Origin: Pelobates cultripes
Taxonomy: Eukaryota > Chordata > Amphibia > Anura > Pelobatidae
Assembly (NCBI GenBank): GCA_933207985.1
Contig: OW240912.1
Location: 366,665,165-366,729,164 of the forward strand
Direction: 5' to 3'
Length of the DNA stretch: 64,000 nucleotides
Shown: piece after piece, positions 57,421 through 64,000 of the stretch
How positions within the stretch are numbered: position 1 is the stretch's first letter
How the letters are laid out: the number at the start of each line of letters is the position of its first letter
Program-made: the position numbers and the translations under genes
The notes under the pieces: generated by a model
Databases searched by the model: none
What the model was told of the DNA's origin: nothing
The model's input: the letters and a program-made list of their open reading frames with translations, nothing else

Positions 57421-57952
57421 TTTTATTTAAATATATTTATTTTATTAATAAAAAAAAATTATATCCTCCCCCCCTCCCTTCTTACCTTTATCCTGGGAGG
57501 GGGGGGGAGATCCGTTCTGCCTGGGGTGCCATGAGGCCATCCTTCCCTGGGGGTCCAGTGGTGAGAGTGAACTCTAACCTGCAGGCTAGAGTTCACTCTC
57601 GCGAGATCTGAGCGTTGCCATGGTAACCGCGGCAACGCTCAGAATCCCGCGAGAGGACCCGGCGGAGCTGCTGGTTAGAGCTCCGCCGGTCCTCTCCTAC
57701 CTCCCCCCCTCACCCAGCCTGCTGGTGGCCGCCTGTAACTGACTGTGGGCCGGTGAGGGAGATCTGTGATCTCCCCACCGGCCCATGAAGGCACACAGCA
57801 GGGCTGGTGCTCGGGTAGCGCTGGCCCTGCAGGGGCTGGCAGGGGAGATCCTGTGATCTCCCTGCCGGCCTCGACCCACGGACATCGCGGCCCACCGGGA
57901 ATTTGCCTGGTGTGCCCGATGGCCAGTCCGGGCCTGGGTAGGACCACACCTT
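57421..57952. mobile_element. hAT-like element, right end
   Basis: GC-rich sequence with an inverted pair (CTCTAACCTGCAGGCTAGAG and GAGTTCACTCTCGCG, with GCGTTGCC...GGCAACGC). It ends GATGGCCAGTCCGGGCCTG at 57937, which is the inverted form of the CAGGCCCGGACTGGCC terminus of a widespread hAT family. The left end was not identified and may lie beyond the minisatellites near 53.9 kb. Confidence 0.55.
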
Positions 57953-58540
57953 GAATATGCTGTGCAATTTTGGGCACCTCTTCTAAAGAAGGATATCATG
58001 GCACTAGAAAAAGTGCAGAGACAAGCTACAAAACTGATAAAAGGAATGGAGTATTTTAGTTACGAAGAAAGGTAAAAAAAATTTAAATCTCTTTAGTTTG
58101 GAAAAATGGCGCCTCAGATGGGATATGATAACATTATACAAATATATTCGGGGCCAGTACAAACCATTATCTGGAAATCTATTCATAAACAGGGCTATAC
58201 ATAAGACACAAAGTCACACATTTAGGCAAAGAAAAGTTTTTTTTACAGTAAGAGCAATAAGGATATGGAATTCTCTGCCTGAAGAGGTGGTTTTATCAGA
58301 GTCCATACAGATGTTTAAACTTCAATTGGATAAATACTTGCAAAAACATAACATACAGGGATATAATTTATAATTAGTGGAGAAATAGCTGCTTGATCCA
58401 ATGAGACATCTGACTGCTATTTTGGGGTCAAGAAGGATTTTTTCCTAATTTGTTGCAAAATTGGAAGCGCTTCAGAGTAGGTTTTTTGCCTTCTTATGGA
58501 TCAACAGCAAAAACATACGTGAGGAAGGCTGAAAGGGACT
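57938..58540 (+). pseudogene. CR1-like LINE, 3' end with C-terminal ORF2
   Basis: [18 protein letters not shown], then [24 protein letters not shown] and IRIWNSLPEEVV are the C-terminal blocks of CR1-type ORF2. The coding part ends near 58373. A conserved 3' UTR follows, ending GGTTTTTTGCCTTCTTATGG near 58480-58499. There is no intact frame across the piece. Confidence 0.75.
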
Positions 58541-58639
58541 CTCCAGTGCCAGAAAAATCAATTTTCCTGCCACTGCAGGTCCCCTCCCACCTCCCATCCC
58601 CGGTTGCTGAAGAGGTGAAAACCCCTTCAGTCACTTCCC

Positions 58640-59560
58640 ATCAAATGGGAGCAGGAAATGGGTTTTTGGAGGAAGAATGGGCAAAAACTTTTAAGATAAC
58701 AAAAAATACAATACATAGTATATTGCTCTATGAGAAGTTTATAAAGATCATTTTCAGATGGTAAATGGTACCTAACAATTGCAAACTTTCAAAATAATGA
58801 CTATAATAGTCAAAACAAGTATTGGAGGTATTATACTGATATTGGTTCACATAAACATATATGGTGGGATTGTACAAAACTAACTGTACTACAAAATAAA
58901 TTGGAATGCGAAAAAGGAAAATTGTTGGGTGTAACATATACTTTAAGTATTCAAAGTTTTCTCTTTCGCATAGACTTTCCTAAGATTAACAAACCATTAC
59001 AAATGCTTTTAATCCAGATTCTAATGGCTACAAAAGTTTGTATTGCCAGACGTTGGAAGACCCCCGAAACTCCATGTTTGTCCGAAGTTAAATTCCAAAT
59101 GGATTTTCAACGATTAATGGAGAAAGCAGTATATATAAACTTTGAAAACATAGACTTGTATTATAAAATTTGGGACCCATGGGAGAAGTAAACAGATATA
59201 TCAGGGGCCTACTGAGTGCCCCTCTACTCCCCCATCCCTCCCTACCGACGAGTGTGCCTGTCAGTATAAGTGTGTAAGGTTTTGGTAGTATGCCTGTTGT
59301 TATTGATCCTACAGACATTAAATTTAGAACAACTCTGTATGTATAGTATAAGATGGAGTACAGTGAGTAATATTGACCGTTATTATTAATATATTTTCAT
59401 AATTGAAGGTATAAAAATTACAAACATACATACTGTAAAAATTGGAATGAATGAAAGTATTTGCAAATGATGATTTTGGTATTTGATATTAGCTTAGATG
59501 GAAAAGATACAAAAGGAATAGAATACCAATCTCTGATGTTAATAAAGAAAAAAAAGTAAT
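58640..59560 (+). pseudogene. L1-like LINE, ORF2 C-terminus and 3' end
   Basis: Out-of-frame blocks such as EEWAKTFKITKNTIHSILLY, GGIxLILVH-like and the frame at 58901-59191 (PLQMLLIQILMATKVCIARR) fit the extreme C-terminus of L1 ORF2. A 3' UTR ends in an A-rich tail (AATAAAGAAAAAAAAGTAAT, near 59541-59560). It may be the 3' end of the L1 copy seen at 47281 and 53498. Confidence 0.55.
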
Positions 59561-59569
59561 TAAAATAAG

Positions 59570-59855
59570 AAAAACTACAAAAACAAGAGGACATAGTCTT
59601 AAATTAGTGGGGAAAGGTTTAAAAATAATATCAGGAAGTATTACTTTACTGAGAGGGTAGTGGATGTATGGAATAGCCTTCCAGCTGGAGTGGTAGAGGT
59701 TAACACAGTGAGGGAGTTTAAGCATGCGTGGGATAGGCATAAGGCTATCCTAACTATAAGATAAGGCCAGGGACTAATGAAAGTATTTAGAAAATTGGCA
59801 GACAAGATGGGCCGAATGGTTCTTATCTGCCGTCACATTCTATGTTTCTATGTGT
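59570..59855 (+). mobile_element. CR1/L2-like LINE 3' end
   Basis: AAGAGGACATAGTCTTAAAT codes for RGHSLKL, followed by a GVVDVWNSLPAGVVEV-like block across frames. The 3' end reads GATGGGCCGAATGGTTCTTA and ATCTGCCGTCACATTCTATG, a very common amphibian LINE end. A partly matching ATCTGCTGTCACATTCTAGG occurs at 56541. Confidence 0.75.
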
Positions 59856-59881
59856 GTGTATGTATGAGTATGTGTATGTAT

Positions 59882-60135
59882 GCAGGGCCGGCGCTTACTA
59901 TAAGGCGAACTAGGCAGCCGCCTAGGGCGCCATGTAGGAGGGGGCGCCCTGTGCCCCCATCGCCGGCCCTTTAAATGCTGCAGCCGCATGAGCGCTCTAT
60001 AGAGAGCGCTCAGACGGCTGCCGCACTGCCTCACCTCCCCTGCCCTGTAGCGTGGCTGAGCTCCTTTCCCCTCCCTCCTTTAGTGGTCTCTCCCTCCCCT
60101 ACGTTCTCATCTCCCACCCCTCTTATTCCCCCCTC
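59882..60135 (-). mobile_element. hAT-like element, partial, same family as 2219-3722
   Basis: GCAGGGCCGGCGCTTACTAT and AACTAGGCAGCCGCCTAGGG are the reverse complement of the right end of the element at 2219-3722. A repeat of the terminus (CAGGGCCGGCGCTTCCTATAAGG) at 60138 suggests two fragments abut. The other terminus is not seen. Confidence 0.7.
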
Positions 60136-60164
60136 CCAGGGCCGGCGCTTCCTATAAGGAGAAC

Positions 60165-60315
60165 TAAGCAGATTGTAAGCTTGCTTGGGCAGGCCCCTCT
60201 TCACCTACTGCTCCAGCATGTAAATCATGTTTTGTTAGAATTTAGTGTTTATCATTGTTTACCTATTGTACAGCACTGTGGAATAGGTTGGTGCTATATA
60301 AATAATTGCAATTGT
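60165..60315 (+). mobile_element. L2-like 3' tail
   Basis: AGATTGTAAGCTTGCTTGGG, CTATTGTACAGCACTGTGGA and GGTGCTATATAAATAATTG form the same 3' end found at 4716 and 19755. Confidence 0.7.
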
Positions 60316-61384
60316 TAGCACTTTTTAGAAATGTTAGAACAGTTTAAGGCTATTGGATGATGGTTAGTTTAGTTTTTTCTAATCCTTCCTGGTGCTGATT
60401 ACGCTTTTGATGATCCTGTTAATGTGTTGCTTGCTCCCGTTAGGCAGGATTGTAATTGCCGAAACTTGAGGTTTTAATGTATGGCATAATGCCCTTTTAT
60501 CTTAATCCGATAATGGTAAAAGTGCTGTCGCACAGTATCAGAAAATCGATTCTATGCCCTTTTCCCAAGTCCCTAAATATATGAGGGCAAAACAGAATAC
60601 TCTACAAATTATTTTCAGATTATTTTATTGAACAATTTTTAGAAAATATTATAATAACAATATAAACAAAGACATATACACAATTGAATGATGAAGAAAC
60701 TAAAAAGGGGGCAAAATATTAAAATAAAAAATGGGAAGGGGGATTCTATCCATAGTTACACAAGATATAATTATCTAATTTAGACTCTACAAATTCTCTT
60801 GCAAAACAAAAGAATTCCATAATACAAAGTTCCTCCTAACCCTAAACTAATCATATCTTCCAAAACACTCAGAGGAGAATGACTTGGGTTTTTTTTTTTT
60901 CCAATTCACCTCTTTAGTTCTACTTATTTAAATTCACTTTGAATGCCTAACAATTTACAACTTCACACACAGCCCTGATCGTTGATGGCATTTTTAAACA
61001 ACAGTTCTAATTATTTAAAGGTATTTAGGTGTAACACTAAGCATACACACTGCAGCTTATAAATAATTAAAACATGAGAAAAAAAATATGAAAGTTTTAT
61101 AGGAGTTATTAATGAAGTCTATCATTGTATTGGTTTATTGCAGAACTGGGCTTCATCATGCTCACACCCCAAGACTCAATGCACAGCGTAATCTTTGGAA
61201 CTCTCCGTGTTGACTGCATTTATGTTTGTTATTTTATTTACTATAAACGTTTTTTATTTCCACACGGAACTCTTCCTCGCTCTGCTTGTTTGTGACCGGA
61301 GGCAGTGAGAGGGACACCCGAGTGTTCCACCGATTTCAGTCCCCCATATCAGGGTCACGCTGTGTCCTGGTGTTAGTAGCAGGG
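60316..61384. other. Upstream region of MRPS31
   Basis: AT-rich to about 61200, with no repeat recognised except a LINE-like TTTTATTGAACAATTTTTAG near 60623. The MRPS31 promoter should lie in the last 150-250 bp. No CpG island or clear TATA box is seen. An in-frame ATG at 61286 precedes the chosen start. Confidence 0.4.
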
Positions 61385-61482
61385 ATGTACCGGAGGATTG
61401 CTCAGTCCCTGTGGGTAGATGGCATGTGGGTGACATCTCGGGGTGTTATAGCTGGCACTAGCACCCTGTCCACCAGCTGCAG
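61385..61482 (+). CDS. MRPS31: MRPS31 exon 1 (coding part)
   Basis: It codes 32 residues plus two bases of codon 33. The donor is AGCTGCAG|gtatgg. Upstream in-frame sequence from 61286 is taken as 5' UTR. Confidence 0.82.
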
Positions 61483-63951
61483 GTATGGCACAGTATATAC
61501 ATGTAGGAGACATTGAAAGGAGCCATTAACAGCCAGCCATGCACTGAGCTCCACAGTAATGTCAATATTCCTCAAATCAGACTAAATAACTAAACCCTGC
61601 AGTCTCTTACTCTAAAATGATTGCATTTTAGTAGAATAATATTCATGGTGCAGGGCTGGAGAATTATTGAAACGATGTAAGAAATAAAAAAAAACTTTAG
61701 GTGTGTGTGTGTGTCTATATACATATCTCAATAATTGTGGTTATTACATTTTAGTGTTACTTTAATGGTACTTTTCCCCCCTGAATATTTCATTATACTG
61801 TAAATACAAAGTGTCCCGTAGCTGTCTGGAAACTCTATAACCTTTTTAATTGTTCGCATCACTTGATTTTAAATGCACTTAATGTTTGTTTTATTCATTT
61901 TATTGACCTTTGTCAGTTGTGAGAGATCTGAATGCTAACTTGCACATGAAAGGTTTACCCATCATCTAAACAATACATACAGGGTTATTTACTAAGGTGA
62001 GAATTCAAAGTGAATTTCAAGTTTTACATCAAAATAAGCAAACTGGAAAAATTCTCTAAGTCAGCTATGCTATCCGTTCGGCTTCTCTGAGTTTATATTT
62101 ACAATTCTTCTCTTTGAATTCTTATTTTAGTAAATAACCCTCTTGGGGATACTTGGTAGGACCCATACTTTTATCTCTATATTGTGCTTGCCACATTGCT
62201 ACCAAATGTGCTAATGCCTGTGGTTTATAAGATTGATTCCAGTTAAAGTGGCAAAGACCACGGTGACATGTCCAGTGGCTGGGGGGGAGGCAAAGGTGAG
62301 TATAAGTTACCTAAACCTGTCTCTTGCGGGTACCACCACTATCTTCTTCTGGCCGGTCGTCTTCTGCTTATGGTGCTTAAGAGCCAGGAATCTACATCAC
62401 TGCTGTAGTCTTGCGCATTCGCGATATTACAGCATTGATTTCCATGGAAGGTCCTGCGGGATTCTCTGTAGACCGCAAATTCCTTGCAGCCATCACTGTC
62501 AATTTTTTGAACTCGACCTTTTAAAAAAATGTTAGTGATAATAATTTGCATGTATAGAATAGTAAAGTGGACCCTTTAATACAGCTTAAAAAGTAAGTGA
62601 AAAACAAACAAAACACCTGGTGCCCAAGCTTTCTGTATTTTAGAAAACATTAGGGAAACCAGTAGGATTGACGTTTGTGTAATGATTCAGTTATACTGCA
62701 GTTTGTAGCGTGGACGAAGTTGTCTATGTACTGTAAAGCTGAATTCTTTGCCATAATAATTTTATTCAGTATACTATTTTGAAAAAAAAAAGAATGTTTT
62801 AATGTCTTGCAAAATAGTGGAATGCGTGCACGTCAGCGATGCCATGGTATGATCAATGTAAATACATTTAAAGGACCATTATAGGCACCCAGACCACTTC
62901 AGCTCAATGAAGTGGTCTGGGTGCCAGGTCCGCCTAGTTTTAACCCTGCAGCTGAAAACATATCAGTTTCAGAGAAACTGCTATGTTGACACTGCAGAGT
63001 TAATTCGGCCTCTAGTGGCTGTCTCCCTGACAGCCACTAGAGGCGCTTCCACAATTTACACTGAGTAAATCGCACTTATTTGACGCTAGATGGCCTCATG
63101 GACTCCAGCGTCAAATAAGATCCCTCTAGGAAAGCATTGAGTAATGCTTTCCTATGGGCGGGTTTGAATGCGCACGCGCCTCCGTCCGCGCATTCGGCTC
63201 CACTAGGGAGCTGACGTCGGAGGGGGAGAAGAGGTCACCAGCGCAGAGGGAGCCCGGCGCTGGATTAAGATAAGTGGCTGAAGGGGTTTTAACCGCTTCA
63301 GCGCCGAGGGAGGAGGGCTCTCCAAGAGCCTGTAGTGCCAGGAAAACGGGTATGGCACTATAGGATCCCTTTAAACTGTAATCGGCATAAATGTTAGTAG
63401 GTTTTTTTTTTTCTTTCTAACTAATGCAAATTTATCAAGTTGGTAATTAGGTTGAAATATTTTAAAATGAATTTCCTGCTGTCTGCAAAAGCTACAGATT
63501 GTTGTTTTCCTCTCTTTTTTTTAATTGATTAATATTACATTGTCTCAGCTGAAAGGTCCACTTTAACACCTTTCCAGTTTAATATCTAGATTCGGTGAAT
63601 TGTCACATCATGACTGTTTTTTTTTCTGCATTTTTTTTATAGGAAGGTTGATCATCCACTTAGATGGCTGCATGCGGGCACTGTTAACAGATGTGACAAA
63701 CGCGAGCCTCTATCTGAAAAAGCTGCTAATGGTAAACAACAGGAAGAGGCGAAGGAGAAGGCTCCTGAACCATCCCCTAAAGAGAACTTGCTTGACATGA
63801 TTGGTGGTATGAAAGTTGAAATAAGTTCCAAGAGCAGATTCCAGGCTTTGAAAGTATCTAAAGCCAAAGCACACAACACAGAGCAGGTTGGGAATATGGA
63901 AACTACAAGCAGTATGTTCCAAAGGGTTGCAGAAGAAATTCAAGAAGAACG
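61385..63951 (+). CDS. MRPS31: MRPS31, mitochondrial ribosomal protein mS31 (5' part of gene)
   Basis: mS31 is a component of the small subunit of the mitochondrial ribosome, found in metazoans and absent from bacterial ribosomes. Two exons, 61385-61482 and 63643-63951, join in phase (a split AG|G codon for Arg33) to give the first 135 codons, and the gene continues past the window. The N-terminus MYRRIAQSLWVDGM, with Arg and no acidic residue until Asp12, suits a mitochondrial targeting sequence. The second exon contains SPKENLLDMIGGMKVEISSK, matching the KKDLLGIIKGMKVELS block of the human protein as I recall it. The start is chosen at 61385 because the in-frame ATG at 61286 would add an unlikely extension. 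Confidence 0.9.
61980..62145. mobile_element. Palindromic MITE (best copy)
   Basis: It starts AGGGTTATTTACTAAGGTGA and ends TTTAGTAAATAACCCT, with GAATTCAAAGTGAATTTCAA near the left and TCTTTGAATTCTTATT near the right. Six or more relatives lie in the window. No TSD was fixed. Confidence 0.7.
62868..63374. mobile_element. T2/Kolobok-like MITE
   Basis: It starts TTAAAGGACCATTATAG and ends CACTATAGGATCCCTTTAA, with TTAA at both edges. The left-end hairpin CACCCAGACCACTTCAG against GAAGTGGTCTGGGTG is shared with 35884-36279. A second hairpin is GCCTCTAGTGGCTGTC against GACAGCCACTAGAGGC. The GC-rich right half is also found, inverted, at 37935-38030. Confidence 0.88.
63643..63951 (+). CDS. MRPS31: MRPS31 exon 2
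   Basis: The acceptor TTTTTTTTATAG is at 63631-63642 and the donor GAACG|gtaagc at 63952. The exon codes Arg33 to residue 135. It includes a charged linker (KQQEEAKEKAPEPSPKE), the conserved LLDMIGGMKVE motif and a helical end, RVAEEIQEER. Confidence 0.92.
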
Positions 63952-64000
63952 GTAAGCTATTGATCTGAAATCGATTTTTATGAAAAAACAAACAAATTGA

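Larger units (their letters stand above)
61483..63642 (+). other. MRPS31 intron 1
   Basis: It contains a palindromic MITE (about 61980-62145), a (GT)n near 61700-61715 and a T2 MITE (62868-63374). The open frame at 62233-62535 has no recognisable domain. Confidence 0.6.

Noticed and set aside
54960..57534. Long cysteine/valine-rich open frames on the plus strand
   Set aside because: They are the translation of GTGCTGTGTGTG-type tandem repeats. All frames remain open because the array has few stops.
57697..57999. Three overlapping ~85-100-codon frames on the minus strand
   Set aside because: They arise in GC-rich hAT terminal sequence and have no domain.
62233..62535. 100-codon open frame in MRPS31 intron 1
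   Set aside because: No domain, no splice support in phase with exons 1 and 2, and no similarity recognised.
1..64000. An undescribed multi-gene system such as a defence or biosynthetic cluster
   Set aside because: Only two host genes are readable, both ordinary mitochondrial genes. Every other coding trace belongs to LINE, Gypsy or Tc1 families.

Overview
This is vertebrate nuclear DNA, almost certainly from a frog (anuran amphibian). Two ordinary conserved genes can be read, split by GT-AG introns, and most of the rest is transposable elements and simple repeats. The frog assignment rests on abundant T2/Kolobok-like MITEs (TTAA targets, TTAAAGG ends), CR1-, L2- and L1/Tx1-like LINEs, several Tc1-like transposons and hAT elements loaded with minisatellites. 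I cannot fix the species.

Layout. 1-10.7 kb: low-complexity CA sequence, a partial LTR, a T2 MITE interrupted by a 1.5-kb hAT element, an L2 3' end, short hairpin MITEs and a weak candidate first exon near 7 kb. 10.7-16.0 kb: a decayed Ty3/Gypsy element of the type with integrase upstream of reverse transcriptase. Its gag is split by a 1.8-kb hAT element and it ends right after integrase. 18.05-31.81 kb: SLC25A15 (mitochondrial ornithine carrier) on the minus strand, all six coding exons present and in phase, encoding 301 aa. Its introns hold an AT microsatellite, a ~100-bp minisatellite, a Tc1-like element inside another Tc1-like element, and a second full-length Tc1-like element. 32-44 kb: a ~1.3-kb long inverted repeat, T2 MITEs, a GT/AC-switching minisatellite, LINE 5' sequence and a pogo/Tigger-like MITE. 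44-60 kb: a pile-up of LINEs (CR1-like, L1, Tx1/L1-like) with a solo Gypsy LTR nested in one LINE reverse transcriptase, plus about 3.5 kb of GT-rich minisatellites. 61.4-64.0 kb: the first two exons of MRPS31 (mitochondrial small-subunit ribosomal protein mS31) on the plus strand, continuing past the window.

The two host genes are divergent (head to head), the arrangement I recall for human chromosome 13. Both serve mitochondria: SLC25A15 exchanges ornithine and citrulline across the inner membrane for the urea cycle, and MRPS31 is part of the mitoribosome.

I found no convincing new biological system. The items most worth checking are the long inverted repeat, a hairpin kept in three LTR copies with apparent compensatory change, two hammerhead-like motifs, the internal deletion joining CR1 ORF1 to ORF2, and the recurrent pattern of hAT elements carrying minisatellites.
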